Positions 54,073-63,418 of a stretch of 64,000 nt of DNA are shown here, one piece after another (within the stretch, counting starts at the first letter, position 1; the number at the start of each line of letters is the position of its first letter). The translations under genes were made by a program, and so were the position numbers. Origin of the DNA: Jidongwangia harbinensis. Lineage in GTDB: Bacteria; Actinomycetota; Actinomycetes; Mycobacteriales; Micromonosporaceae. The notes under the pieces were generated by a model. That model was not told the DNA's origin. It saw only the letters and a program-made list of their open reading frames with translations, and made no database searches. The DNA lies in contig NZ_JAIWNC010000015.1 of NCBI RefSeq assembly GCF_020216025.1, forward strand, positions 1-64,000. The letters run 5' to 3'.

Positions 54073-55761
54073 ATGAGTCAAGCTCACGCGGAGCTGGATC
54101 CGCCTCCGCCGTTGCCCGAGGGCGCCCTGCGCGTCATCCCGCTCGGCGGCCTCGGTGCCATCGGCCGCAACATGACGGTCTTCGAGTTCGACGGCAAGCT
54201 GCTGGTGGTGGACTGCGGGGTGTTGTTCCCCGACGTCGAGCAGCCGGGCGTCGACCTGATTCTGCCGGACTTCTCGCCGATTCTGGACCGGCTCGACGAC
54301 GTGCAGGCGATCGTGCTGACCCACGGTCACGAGGACCACATCGGCGCGGTGCCCTATCTACTCGCCCACAAACCGGACATCCCGCTGGTGGGTTCGGAGT
54401 TCACCCTGGCGCTGGTCGAGGCGAAACTCGCCGAGCGGCGGCTGGACCCGTACACGCTGACCGTGCGGGAGGGGCAGCGTGAGCGGCTCGGGCCGTTCGA
54501 GTGCGAGTTCTTCGCGGTGAACCACTCGATCCCGGACGCGCTCGCGGTGGCGGTCCGGACGCCGGCCGGTCTGATCCTGCACACCGGCGACTTCAAGATG
54601 GACCAGGTCCCGCTGGACGGCCGGATCACCGACCTGGCCGGCTTCGCCCGGCTCGGCGCCGAGGGCGTGGACCTGCTGCTGTCCGACTCCACGAACGCGG
54701 AGATCCCCGGCTTCGTCACGCCGGAACGCGACATCGGCCCGGTGCTGAACGCCATCTTCGGCAAGGCCAAGGGCCGGGTCATCGTGGCCAGTTTCGCCTC
54801 GCACGTGCACCGCGTGCAGCAGGTGATGGACGCCGCGTACGAGTACGAGCGCAAGGTCGCGCTGATCGGCCGGTCCATGGTCCGCAACATGGGCATCGCC
54901 CGCGACCTGGGCCTGCTGCGCATCCCGGAGGGGCTGCTGGTCAGCCTGGACGAGGCGACGAACCTGCCGCCGGACGAGATCGTCTTCATGTCCACCGGGT
55001 CGCAGGGCGAGCCGATGAGCGCGCTGGGCCGGATGTCCACCGGCGACCACCGGCACATCACGATCGAGCCCGGCGACACCGTGGTGCTGGCCAGCTCGCT
55101 GGTGCCGGGCAACGAGACCTCGGTGTACCGGGTGATCAACCAGCTGGCCCGGGCCGGCGCCACCGTGGTGCACAAGGACACCGCCAAGGTGCACGTGTCC
55201 GGTCACGCCCCGGCCGGCGAACTGCTCTACCTGCTCAACGTGGTCCGGCCGAGCAACCTGATGCCGGTGCACGGCGAGTGGCGGCACCTGCGCGCGCACG
55301 CCCAGCTCGGCATCGAGTCCGGGGTCGCGCCGGACCGGGTGGTGCTGTGCGAGGACGGCGACGTGGTCGACCTGATCGAGGGTCACGCCCGGCACGTGGG
55401 CCGGGTCAAGAGCCGTTACGTGTACGTCGACGGCCTGGCCGTGGGCGACGTCAGCGAGTCGTTGCTGACCGAGCGTCGCATCCTGGGCGACGGCGGCTTC
55501 ATCTCGGCCACCGTGGTGATCGACTCGGTGACCGGCAAGGTGGTCGGCGAGCCGAACATCTCGGCGAAGGGCTTCTCCGAGGACCCGGAGGCGTTCAACC
55601 CGGTGATCCCGCTGCTCACCGCCGCGTTGCACCGTTCGGCCGAGGACGGCATCACCGATCCGCACCAGCTGCAGCAGGTGGTCCGCCGGACCGTCGGGCG
55701 CTGGGTCAACGACGCGTACCGGCGGCGGCCGATGATCGTGCCGACCGTGGTCGAGGTGTGA
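54073..55761 (+). CDS. rnj: Ribonuclease J
   Basis: A 562-residue metallo-beta-lactamase/beta-CASP exo- and endoribonuclease. Zinc motif HGHEDHIG begins at H84. Other conserved elements are LHTGDFKMD, LLSDSTNAEIPGFVTPE, ASFASHVHRVQQV, the MSTGSQGEPMSALGRMSTG loop, HVSGHAPAGELLYLLNVVRPSNLMPVHGEWRHL. It has the expected length. The dapA-rnj order is usual in actinobacteria. AGACAGGA precedes the ATG. Confidence 0.97.
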   Translation: MSQAHAELDPPPPLPEGALRVIPLGGLGAIGRNMTVFEFDGKLLVVDCGVLFPDVEQPGVDLILPDFSPILDRLDDVQAIVLTHGHEDHIGAVPYLLAHKPDIPLVGSEFTLALVEAKLAERRLDPYTLTVREGQRERLGPFECEFFAVNHSIPDALAVAVRTPAGLILHTGDFKMDQVPLDGRITDLAGFARLGAEGVDLLLSDSTNAEIPGFVTPERDIGPVLNAIFGKAKGRVIVASFASHVHRVQQVMDAAYEYERKVALIGRSMVRNMGIARDLGLLRIPEGLLVSLDEATNLPPDEIVFMSTGSQGEPMSALGRMSTGDHRHITIEPGDTVVLASSLVPGNETSVYRVINQLARAGATVVHKDTAKVHVSGHAPAGELLYLLNVVRPSNLMPVHGEWRHLRAHAQLGIESGVAPDRVVLCEDGDVVDLIEGHARHVGRVKSRYVYVDGLAVGDVSESLLTERRILGDGGFISATVVIDSVTGKVVGEPNISAKGFSEDPEAFNPVIPLLTAALHRSAEDGITDPHQLQQVVRRTVGRWVNDAYRRRPMIVPTVVEV

Positions 55762-55875
55762 CGCCGGAGATTGTTTCTTAGGAATGTCTGAATAGTTCAA
55801 CCGTTCCGGTCCCCCCTCCGTACTCCCGGGCACGGCGCCGCCCCCACGGCGCCCGTGTCGAGGGGAGTGCGGAGT

Positions 55876-57417
55876 ATGCAGCGCAAGCGGATCGCCATTG
55901 CGGCGGTGGCGGTGGTGGCGACCGGGGCAGCGGTGGCTTTCACGTTGCCCTCGATGGCCGGCACGACCTCGCCCCGTGGTGGCAGCGCCCCGAGGGCCGC
56001 CGCCGGTGACGTCGCTCCGCAACTGCTCGAGGCGATGCGGCGCGACCTGGGCGTGGACGACGCCGAGGCACGTGCCCGGGTGGACCGGGCGGAATGGGCC
56101 GGCCGGACCTCGGCGCGGCTGGCCGCGCAGACCGGCAGCGAGTTCGGTGGCGCCTGGCTGGCCGACGACGGCACCACGCTGAAGATCGCGGTGACCGACC
56201 GGGACGCGATGGCCCGGGTCAGGGCCGCCGGTGCCGAACCGGTCCTGGTCAAGCGCAGCGAGCAGGATCTGGACGTGGCGAAGGAGAAGCTGGACGCGGC
56301 CCGGTCCGCGGCCGGCGACCTGACCGGCTGGTACGTGGACCCGGCGACGAACAAGCTGGTGGTGGTCGCGCAGCCCGGCAACACCGACGACGCCTGGGCG
56401 TTCGCCGAGGAGGCCGGCCTGGACACCGACGCGGTGGCGGTGAAGACGCAGGAGCGTCCGAAGCCGCTGGTCGACGTGCGGGGCGCCGACGCGTACCTGA
56501 TCAACGGCAACGCCAAGTGCTCGGTCGGCTTCTCGGTGGAGGGCGGCTTCGTCACCGCCGGTCACTGCGGGCGGGCCGGTTCCCCGACCAGTACCGAGGA
56601 CGGTCAGCAGCAGGGCACCGTGCGCGCCTCGGTCTTCCCGGGCACCGCCGACATGGGCTTCGTCGAGGTGAACGGAAACTTCACCCCGGAGCCGGTGGTC
56701 AACGACTTCGCCGGCAACCTGCTGCCGGTGGCCGGCAACACCGAGGCCCCGGTGGGCGCGGCGATCTGCCGGTCCGGTTCCACCACCGGCACCTTCTGCG
56801 GCGAGATCCTGGCGAAGAACCAGACCGTGGTCTACCCGGAGGGCGCGGTCACCGGCCTCACCCAGACCAACGTCTGCGCGGAGCCCGGCGACTCCGGCGG
56901 CCCGTGGCTCTCCGGCGACCAGGCCCAGGGCGTCACGTCCGGCGGCTCCGGCAACTGCGACGACGGCGGCGTCACGTTCTTCCAGCCGGTCAACGAGATC
57001 CTCGCGGTGAACGACCTGACCCTGGTCACCACGGGCGGCGGCGGCGAGACCGCGCCTCCGGCCGAGGAGGGTGAGCAGGGCGACGAGGGCGGCGAGGACG
57101 AGACGTCCGCCTGCGCCGGCCTGCCGAACCAGCGCGAGGGCTCGCTGTCCCGCGCCGGCAACGCCCAGGCCCAGCCGAACGGCGGCGCGTACCGGGCCGG
57201 TTCCGGCCGGCAGACCGCCTGCCTGGACGCCCCCGAGGGCGCCGACTTCGACCTGGTGCTGCAGCGGCTGACCCTGGGCGGCTTCCGTACCGTCGCGCAG
57301 GCCAACGGCACCGGCGACAAGGAACTCACCTTCAGCGGCCGGTCCGGCACCTACCGGTACGTGGTGGTGGCGCGCAGCGGCACCGGCGCCTACACGCTCG
57401 GCTTCAGCACCCCGTAA
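55876..57417 (+). CDS. Secreted chymotrypsin-like (S1) serine protease with pro-domain
   Basis: A 513-residue alpha-lytic-type protease. A signal peptide (about 1-29, ending SMAGT) is followed by a long alpha-lytic pro-domain (about 40-195) that serves as folding chaperone. The mature S1 domain has catalytic H230 (VTAGHCG), D259 (TADMGFVE) and S340 (GDSGGPW) and three disulfide pairs are possible. A Glu/Gly-rich linker (about 390-415) leads to a C-terminal beta domain (about 415-513) resembling bacterial pre-peptidase C-terminal domains. The upstream 55768-55800 segment is AT-rich and probably carries its promoter. A strong terminator follows. Confidence 0.92.
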   Translation: MQRKRIAIAAVAVVATGAAVAFTLPSMAGTTSPRGGSAPRAAAGDVAPQLLEAMRRDLGVDDAEARARVDRAEWAGRTSARLAAQTGSEFGGAWLADDGTTLKIAVTDRDAMARVRAAGAEPVLVKRSEQDLDVAKEKLDAARSAAGDLTGWYVDPATNKLVVVAQPGNTDDAWAFAEEAGLDTDAVAVKTQERPKPLVDVRGADAYLINGNAKCSVGFSVEGGFVTAGHCGRAGSPTSTEDGQQQGTVRASVFPGTADMGFVEVNGNFTPEPVVNDFAGNLLPVAGNTEAPVGAAICRSGSTTGTFCGEILAKNQTVVYPEGAVTGLTQTNVCAEPGDSGGPWLSGDQAQGVTSGGSGNCDDGGVTFFQPVNEILAVNDLTLVTTGGGGETAPPAEEGEQGDEGGEDETSACAGLPNQREGSLSRAGNAQAQPNGGAYRAGSGRQTACLDAPEGADFDLVLQRLTLGGFRTVAQANGTGDKELTFSGRSGTYRYVVVARSGTGAYTLGFSTP

Positions 57418-57430
57418 CCCGCCCCGATCC

Positions 57431-57471
57431 GCTGCCCCGTGCCGGTCTTCCTCCGTCCGGCACGGGGCAGC
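57431..57471 (+). terminator. Terminator after the S1 protease gene
   Basis: A 15-bp perfect inverted repeat (57431-57445 with 57457-57471) around an 11-nt loop, 13 nt past the stop. There is no U-tract, but the stem is very stable, and the next gene starts 21 nt later. Confidence 0.75.
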
Positions 57472-57491
57472 ACTGCGCGTACCGTAGGGCC

Positions 57492-57866
57492 GTGGGATAC
57501 CGCCTGGTCGCCTATGCCGCCGCCGTCGCGCACTTCGCGTTCCTCGCCTTCGGTGTGTTCGGCGGTTTCCTCGCCTGGCGGTGGCCGCGCCTGATCTGGG
57601 CGCAGGTGGCCGGCGCGGCCTGGCTGGTGCTGGTGGTGGCGGCCAGCCTGTTGTGCCCGCTGACCTGGCTGGAGGACCGGGCCCGGGAACGCGCCGGGAT
57701 GGCGCCGAAACCGGGTGGCTTCCTGCAGAACTACGTCGAGGGTGTGATCTTCCCGACCGGGTACCGGACCGTGGCCATGGTCGTGGCCGGCGTGGTGGTG
57801 CTCGTCTCCTGGGTCGGTTACGTCCGCATTCATCACCGTCGCACCCCGGCCGCCGCCTCCCGGTAG
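57492..57866 (+). CDS. DUF2784 membrane protein
   Basis: A 124-residue protein with three or four helices. The DUF2784 pattern is visible: AHFAFLAFGVFGGFLAWRWPRLIWAQVAGAAWLVLVV, the CPLTWLEDRARERAG segment and FLQNYVEGVIFPTGYR before the last helix. Function unknown. The GTG start is 12 nt after a GTACCGTAGGG stretch. Confidence 0.88.
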   Translation: MGYRLVAYAAAVAHFAFLAFGVFGGFLAWRWPRLIWAQVAGAAWLVLVVAASLLCPLTWLEDRARERAGMAPKPGGFLQNYVEGVIFPTGYRTVAMVVAGVVVLVSWVGYVRIHHRRTPAAASR

Positions 57867-57934
57867 GCAAAAGCGAAAAACCTCCACGGTGCGGCGCCGT
57901 GGCTCCCGGACGTCGCGCCGCTACCGTGGTCGGC

Positions 57935-60454
57935 ATGGCGGGCCGCACTCCTCCGGCGAGCCGGGGCCGCGCCGCGTCCAACCAGCGCGGTGCCGCGTCG
58001 TCGCGCGCCCGCAAACAACCCGCCAAGCAGACCGCCGCCCGTCAGCCGGCCCGGCGCCCGGCCGCGCGCCGCAGCACGGTCCGCCGGCCCAGCGCGGGCG
58101 CCGTGGTCGCCACCGGGGTCGCCCGGGGCGTCCGCGGGCTCTGGATGGGCCTCGCGCACAGCGTGGGCTGGGCCGCCCGCGGCGTCGGCCGGCAGGCCGC
58201 CACCGCCCGGGAGATCGACCCGGAACACCGCCGCGACGGCGCCGGTCTCCTGCTGCTCGGCCTCGCCATCCTGATCGGGGTGGCGGTGTGGGCGGGCAGC
58301 GCCGGCCCGGTCGGCCTCTGGCTGGCCGACGCGGTACGCCTGTTCTTCGGCAGCCTGTCCGTGCTGCTGCCGGTGCTGCTGCTGTACGGCGCGGTCCGGC
58401 TGATGCGCAAGCCCGCCGACCCGGAGCACCGCGGCCGGTCGGTGGTCGGCTGGTCGGCGATCGTGGTGGCCACCGCCGGGCTGCTGCACGTGGCCCAGCA
58501 GCCGGTCGACGACGTCGAGCTGAACTCCTCCGGCGGACTCATCGGCTTCGGCGTCGGCGCGCTGCTGCAGCGCGCGGTGACCGCCTGGGTGGCCGTACCC
58601 CTGCTGATCCTGCTCCTGCTGTTCGGCCTGCTGGTGATCACCGCGACGCCGATCAGCCGGATCCCGGAACGCTTCCTGCTGCTGACCGACGTGCTGCTGC
58701 GCCGGTCCACCGCCCGGGCCCCGCTGCCCCCGCCGGACGACCCGGACGACGACGCCGAGGCGGACGAGCAGCCGGCCAAGACCCGCCGTCCGGCCCGCCG
58801 CCGCCAGGGCTCGCTGGCCGACATCGGGCTGGACCCGGACGCCGAGCCGGACGACGCGGTCGTGCACGACACGGTCCTGCTGGCACGCGAGCCGAAGGTG
58901 CCGGCCAGCCGCAAGGCGCAGCCGGAACCCCCGGAGCACTCGCCGCTGCCCACCCGCGCCGAGCAGCTGGACATCACCGCGGTACCCGGCGACTACCGCC
59001 TGCCGCCGCCGACCATCCTGGGCAAGGGCTCCGCGCCGAAGACCCGCAGCCGCGCCAACGACGAGGTGATGGCCGCGCTGACCGGGGTGTTCGACCAGTT
59101 CAACATCGACGCCCAGGTCACCGGCTTCACCCGCGGACCGACCGTGACCCGGTACGAGGTCGAGGTCGGCCCGGGCGTCAAGGTGGAGCGGATCACCCAG
59201 CTGTCCCGCAACATCGCCTACTCGGTGAAGTCGCCGGACGTGCGCATCCTCAGCCCGATCCCGGGCAAGAGCGCGGTCGGCGTGGAGATCCCCAACACCG
59301 ACCCGGAGAACGTGTCGCTCGGCGACGTGCTGCGGTCCCGGGCGGCCGCCGCCGACCACCACCCGATGCTGGTCGCGCTCGGCAAGGACATCGAAGGCGG
59401 GTTCGTGGTCGCGAACCTGGCCAAGATGCCGCACATCCTGATCGCCGGCGCCACCGGCGCGGGCAAGAGTTCCTGCCTGAACTCGCTGCTGGTGTCGCTG
59501 CTCACCCGGGCCACGCCGGACGAGGTGCGGCTGCTGCTGGTCGACCCGAAGCGGGTCGAGATGACCGCGTACGAGGGCATCCCGCACCTGGTCACGCCGA
59601 TCATCACGAACCCGAAGAAGGCCGCCGACGCGCTCGAGTGGGTCGTCCGCGAGATGGACATGCGGTACGACGACCTGGCCGCCAACGGGGTACGCCACAT
59701 CGACGACTTCAACCGCAAGGTCCGCAGCGGCGAGATCACCGCACCGCCGGGCAGCGAACGGGTGATGAAGCCGTACCCGTATCTGCTGGTCATCATCGAC
59801 GAGCTGGCCGACCTGATGATGGTCGCGCCGCGCGACGTCGAGGACTCGGTGGTCCGGATCACCCAGCTGGCCCGCGCCGCCGGCATCCACCTGGTGCTGG
59901 CCACCCAGCGCCCGTCGGTGGACGTGGTCACCGGCCTGATCAAGGCGAACGTGCCGTCCCGGCTGGCGTTCGCCACCAGCTCGCTGGCCGACTCCCGGGT
60001 CATCCTGGACCAGCCCGGCGCGGAGAAGCTGCTGGGCCGCGGCGACGGGCTGTTCCTGCCGATGGGTGCCTCCAAGCCGGTTCGCATCCAGGGCGCCTGG
60101 GTGGACGAGAAGGAAATCCACGCGGTCGTCAAGTTCTGCAAGGAACAGCGGGAACCGGAGTTCCGCGAGGACGTCACCGCCCCGCCGGCGGACAAGAAGA
60201 AGCAGATCGACGAGGAGATCGGCGACGACCTGGACGTGCTGATCCAGGCCATCGAGCTGGTCGTCACGTCGCAGTTCGGTTCCACCTCGATGCTGCAGCG
60301 CAAGCTGCGGGTCGGATTCGCCAAGGCGGGCCGCCTGATGGACCTGATGGAGACGCGCGGCATCGTCGGCCCGTCCGAGGGTTCCAAGGCCCGCGACGTG
60401 CTGGTCAAGCCGGACGAGCTGGAGGAGACGCTGGCCCAGCTGCGGGTGGACTGA
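57935..60454 (+). CDS. ftsK: DNA translocase FtsK
   Basis: An 839-residue septal DNA pump. A basic, disordered N-terminus (about 1-55), four transmembrane helices (about 90-250), a charged linker (about 255-360) and the RecA-like motor follow. The motor has Walker A with K511 in GATGAGKSS, Walker B LLVIIDELADLMM and ATQRPSVDVVTGLIKANVP. The C-terminal gamma winged helix (about 760-839; SQFGSTSMLQRKLRVGFAKAGRLMDLMETRGIVGPSEGSKARDVLV) reads KOPS-like sites. ATG 57935 is the natural start. Confidence 0.95.
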   Translation: MAGRTPPASRGRAASNQRGAASSRARKQPAKQTAARQPARRPAARRSTVRRPSAGAVVATGVARGVRGLWMGLAHSVGWAARGVGRQAATAREIDPEHRRDGAGLLLLGLAILIGVAVWAGSAGPVGLWLADAVRLFFGSLSVLLPVLLLYGAVRLMRKPADPEHRGRSVVGWSAIVVATAGLLHVAQQPVDDVELNSSGGLIGFGVGALLQRAVTAWVAVPLLILLLLFGLLVITATPISRIPERFLLLTDVLLRRSTARAPLPPPDDPDDDAEADEQPAKTRRPARRRQGSLADIGLDPDAEPDDAVVHDTVLLAREPKVPASRKAQPEPPEHSPLPTRAEQLDITAVPGDYRLPPPTILGKGSAPKTRSRANDEVMAALTGVFDQFNIDAQVTGFTRGPTVTRYEVEVGPGVKVERITQLSRNIAYSVKSPDVRILSPIPGKSAVGVEIPNTDPENVSLGDVLRSRAAAADHHPMLVALGKDIEGGFVVANLAKMPHILIAGATGAGKSSCLNSLLVSLLTRATPDEVRLLLVDPKRVEMTAYEGIPHLVTPIITNPKKAADALEWVVREMDMRYDDLAANGVRHIDDFNRKVRSGEITAPPGSERVMKPYPYLLVIIDELADLMMVAPRDVEDSVVRITQLARAAGIHLVLATQRPSVDVVTGLIKANVPSRLAFATSSLADSRVILDQPGAEKLLGRGDGLFLPMGASKPVRIQGAWVDEKEIHAVVKFCKEQREPEFREDVTAPPADKKKQIDEEIGDDLDVLIQAIELVVTSQFGSTSMLQRKLRVGFAKAGRLMDLMETRGIVGPSEGSKARDVLVKPDELEETLAQLRVD

Positions 60455-60462
60455 CCGGCCGC

Positions 60463-61779
60463 TCAGCCGCGCCGGCCGACCAGTACGGCGGTCAGGTCCG
60501 GCGCACACCGCAGCGCGGCCCGGCGCAGGTCGCCGACCCGCCGCGCCTGTTCGTCCGCCGGCAGCGCGGTGAGCGCACGCCAGGTCTCGGCGCCCTCGTC
60601 GGCGTCGGCCGGGGCCTGCCCGGCCAGCCAGTACCCGGCCGCCTGGCGCGCCGCGTAGTCGTCGTCCGACATCCGGACACAGGCCGGGGCGCCGCCGCCG
60701 GCGAGCAGCTCCAGCAACAGTGACCCGGGATCGGCCAGCCGGCGCTCCCGGTCGAGGTAGGCGGAGAACGAGACCTCGTCCGGGCCCGGCCGTTCCGTGC
60801 CCAGCGGACTGCCCGGGTAGCTGACCGCCTCCACCACGGACGTCGGCGGATCGGGCAGCACGGCCAGCCGGGCCAGGGCCTGCCGGCCGAGCGGCACGAC
60901 CTCCGGCAGCAGTACGGCGTGCGCCCGGCGGACGCAGACCCGGGGGGTGCCCGGCGCGCAGACCAGCGCGGTGGCGCCGGGATCGAGCCGGGCGGCGGCG
61001 TGCAGACCCTCGGACCGGGGCAGCAGCGGTACGGCCACGGCGGCGGCCACCAGCGGGAGCACCACGGCCGCCGCCCGGGCCCGGCGGCCGCGGGCGGCGA
61101 GCAGCAGGAAGCCGGCGCCGGCCAGGGCGGCGAACCAGAGCGCCTGACCGGCGGTGAACCGGGACGGAACGATGACGAAGTCCTGGAACATGGTGTTCAG
61201 CTGGGGCGTGAGCAGGAGCACCGTGCTCTGCATCCGCTCGGCGTCGAAGTAGTTGACGAAGGAGATCGACACCACGTACATCAGGCCCAGGACGGCGAGC
61301 GTGGGCGCGGTCAGCCGGGAGGGCAGGAGCCGGCCGGCGGCCATGCCGAGCAGGCCGGCCGCCAGCAGGGACAGCAGCCCGACCGCCAGGATGCCGACCA
61401 CCGCGGGATGGAAGTAGGTGGCCGTGTCCGCGACCAGGGGCACGCAGGCCGCGATGACCAGCAGATATCCGCCGGAGGTGGCGATGGTCAGCGCGGTGGC
61501 CGGGGACAGCACCCGCTGCCAGCCCGGCCGGGCGGTGCTGGCGAACAGCTCGCCGACCCGGCCGCGCCGGTCCCGGCCGGTCAGCCAGCAGCCGCCGGCC
61601 AGCGTCACCGGCCACATGAAGCCCAGGTAGAGCCGCACGGTCAGGGCCATCGCCGTCCACCGGCCGGCCCATTCGGCCCCGGACAGCAGGTACATGCCGG
61701 CCAGGCCGAACGCGAGCACGAGCAGGCCGACGGCCACCGCGGGGGACCGGCGCAGGTCGATCCGGAGTGCCCGGCTCAC
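60463..61779 (-). CDS. ABC transporter permease-like membrane protein
   Basis: A 438-residue protein with about six N-terminal helices (residues about 10-260) and a C-terminal soluble region (about 275-438) that is extracytoplasmic or peripheral. The membrane half resembles ABC-2-type permeases (RVGELFASTARPGWQRVLSPA is similar to the coupling region). The C-terminal region has several Cys (VCAPGTPRVCVRRAH) and acidic stretches. The GTG start overlaps the stop of the ATPase gene, so it is the transporter partner. Substrate unknown. It converges on ftsK. Confidence 0.75.
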   Translation of the reverse strand: MSRALRIDLRRSPAVAVGLLVLAFGLAGMYLLSGAEWAGRWTAMALTVRLYLGFMWPVTLAGGCWLTGRDRRGRVGELFASTARPGWQRVLSPATALTIATSGGYLLVIAACVPLVADTATYFHPAVVGILAVGLLSLLAAGLLGMAAGRLLPSRLTAPTLAVLGLMYVVSISFVNYFDAERMQSTVLLLTPQLNTMFQDFVIVPSRFTAGQALWFAALAGAGFLLLAARGRRARAAAVVLPLVAAAVAVPLLPRSEGLHAAARLDPGATALVCAPGTPRVCVRRAHAVLLPEVVPLGRQALARLAVLPDPPTSVVEAVSYPGSPLGTERPGPDEVSFSAYLDRERRLADPGSLLLELLAGGGAPACVRMSDDDYAARQAAGYWLAGQAPADADEGAETWRALTALPADEQARRVGDLRRAALRCAPDLTAVLVGRRG

Positions 61780-62588
61780 GCGTCCGTCCCCCGTTCGGCC
61801 CGGTGCTGCTGGAGCAGCGTCGCGTACCCGCGTTCGGCCGGGCTGTCGCCGGCGTGCCCGGCCGCGCCGGCCGCCGCCAGTTCCTCCGGCGTGCCCTGCC
61901 ACGCCAGGCGGCCGGCGTGCAGCAGCACCACCTCGGTGCAGGCCGCCACCACGTCCTCGACCAGGTGGGTGGAGACCACCACGCAGCTGTCGGTGCCGAC
62001 GTCCCGCAGCAGTTCGCGGAAGCCGAGCCGCTGCTCCGGGTCCAGGCCGACGGTGGGTTCGTCGAGCAGCAGCACCGCCGGATCGTTCACGATCGCCTGG
62101 GCGATGCCGGCCCGGCGGAGCATGCCGCCGGAGAGCGTCTTCAGCCGCCGGTCCGCCCGGTCGGTCAGCCCGGTCCGCTCGATCGCCCGCTGCGCGGCGC
62201 CGGGGATGTCCGCCTTCGGCATCTCCTTCAGCCAGGCCAGGTACTCGACGAACTCGCGGACCGTGAAGCGGGGGTAGTAGCCGAACTGCTGCGGCAGGTA
62301 GCCCACCGCCCGCCGGACCGTCCGCAGGTCGCCGTCCCGCTCGTGCACCGGCCGGCCGAGCAGTTCGAGCTGCCCGCCGGCCGGGCGGACCACGGTGGCC
62401 AGGGCCCGCATCAGGGTGGTCTTGCCGGCCCCGTTCGGGCCGAGCAGGCCGTGCACGCCGGTGCCGAGGGACAGGTCGAGGCCGTCCACGGCCAGATGGC
62501 GGCCGGCCCGGACCCGCAGGCCACGGGCCCGGACCGGATGGGCCCAGGTGGTCGGCGCCAGTTCGGCGGCGGGTACGGCACGGATCAT
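61776..62588 (-). CDS. ABC transporter ATP-binding protein
   Basis: A 270-residue ATPase. Walker A is GPNGAGKTT (50-58), the Q-loop is in VGYLPQQFGYYP, the signature is LSGGMLRR (about 152-159), Walker B is VLLLDEPTVGLDP (172-184) and the switch is VVSTHLVED. The C-terminal 40 residues contain the helix AERGYATLLQQHRAERGTDA. ATG 62588 is chosen since the upstream frame overlaps the gap after the anti-sigma gene. It is co-translated with the permease. Confidence 0.93.
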   Translation of the reverse strand: MIRAVPAAELAPTTWAHPVRARGLRVRAGRHLAVDGLDLSLGTGVHGLLGPNGAGKTTLMRALATVVRPAGGQLELLGRPVHERDGDLRTVRRAVGYLPQQFGYYPRFTVREFVEYLAWLKEMPKADIPGAAQRAIERTGLTDRADRRLKTLSGGMLRRAGIAQAIVNDPAVLLLDEPTVGLDPEQRLGFRELLRDVGTDSCVVVSTHLVEDVVAACTEVVLLHAGRLAWQGTPEELAAAGAAGHAGDSPAERGYATLLQQHRAERGTDA

Positions 62589-62626
62589 CGGGTGATCTTC
62601 TCCTCGGGACGACGGGTTCGGCATGC

Positions 62627-63418
62627 TCAGTACCGGCTGGCCAGCCGGTGGAAGTCGCCGGCGCGGAACCACACCAGCGCGGCCAGGGCCACCGTGGCGG
62701 CCGCCCAGCCGGGCCAGCTGCCGGCGCCCAGCACCACCGGCAGCCGTTCGGTGAGCACGGCCGGTGCGGCCACCGCGGCGATCCACGTGCCGGTCACCAC
62801 GGCGGCCGCCCGGGGCACGCCCAGGCGGCTGCCCAGGGCCAGTGTCGCGGCCGTGGTGGCCAGGCAGGGCAGCAGCCACAGCGCGGGCGACGCCCCGGCG
62901 ATCCCGCCGGCCACCGCGAGCACCGGGACGAGCGTGGCGAGCACGGCGACCGTGCGCCGCAGGAGCAGCAGCAGCCCGCTCTGCGGCGCCGCCGTGATCA
63001 GCTCCCAGGCCGGGTCGGTACGCCGGGACCAGACCGCCGCCACCCCGGCGAGCGGGGCCACCGGCGCGACCAGCAGCACCGGCGAGGGGAACTCGGGCAT
63101 CAGCAGTTCCAGGGTCAGCGCGGCGGTCAGCGCGCCGATCACGACGGCCAACCGGGGCAGCAGCGTCCAGGCGAGCCACCGGTGCAGCCGGGCCGGCATC
63201 CGGCGCCGGGCCGGTGCCGGGCCCAGCGCCCCGGCCAGGCCGCCGCCGACCCGGTCCACCAGGGCGGCGGTGCCCGGGTCGAGCCGGCCGGCGAGTCCGG
63301 CCCGGCAGTCCGGGCAGGACTCCAGGTGGATCTCGACTCCCCAGACGTCCGCGTCGTCCGGGCCGGCGGTCCCGGTCGCGTACCGGGCCAGCTGCCCGGC
63401 GGAGATGTGGGTGCTCAC
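62627..63418 (-). CDS. Zinc-finger anti-sigma factor, multi-pass membrane protein
   Basis: A 263-residue membrane protein. The N-terminal domain has the zf-HC2 ZAS motif H31-x3-C35-x2-C38 (EIHLESCPDCRAGL) that holds ECF sigma factors. A charged linker (about 60-80) precedes six predicted helices (about 85-255). This is larger than usual single-pass anti-sigma proteins and resembles a permease in its C-terminal part. The GTG start overlaps the sigma gene's stop by 4 nt, indicating a cognate pair. Confidence 0.85.
   Translation of the reverse strand: MSTHISAGQLARYATGTAGPDDADVWGVEIHLESCPDCRAGLAGRLDPGTAALVDRVGGGLAGALGPAPARRRMPARLHRWLAWTLLPRLAVVIGALTAALTLELLMPEFPSPVLLVAPVAPLAGVAAVWSRRTDPAWELITAAPQSGLLLLLRRTVAVLATLVPVLAVAGGIAGASPALWLLPCLATTAATLALGSRLGVPRAAAVVTGTWIAAVAAPAVLTERLPVVLGAGSWPGWAAATVALAALVWFRAGDFHRLASRY

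Noticed and set aside
54358-58026. Long minus-strand frame opposite rnj and the S1 protease
   Set aside because: It is antisense to two genes with intact catalytic motifs and has shadow composition.
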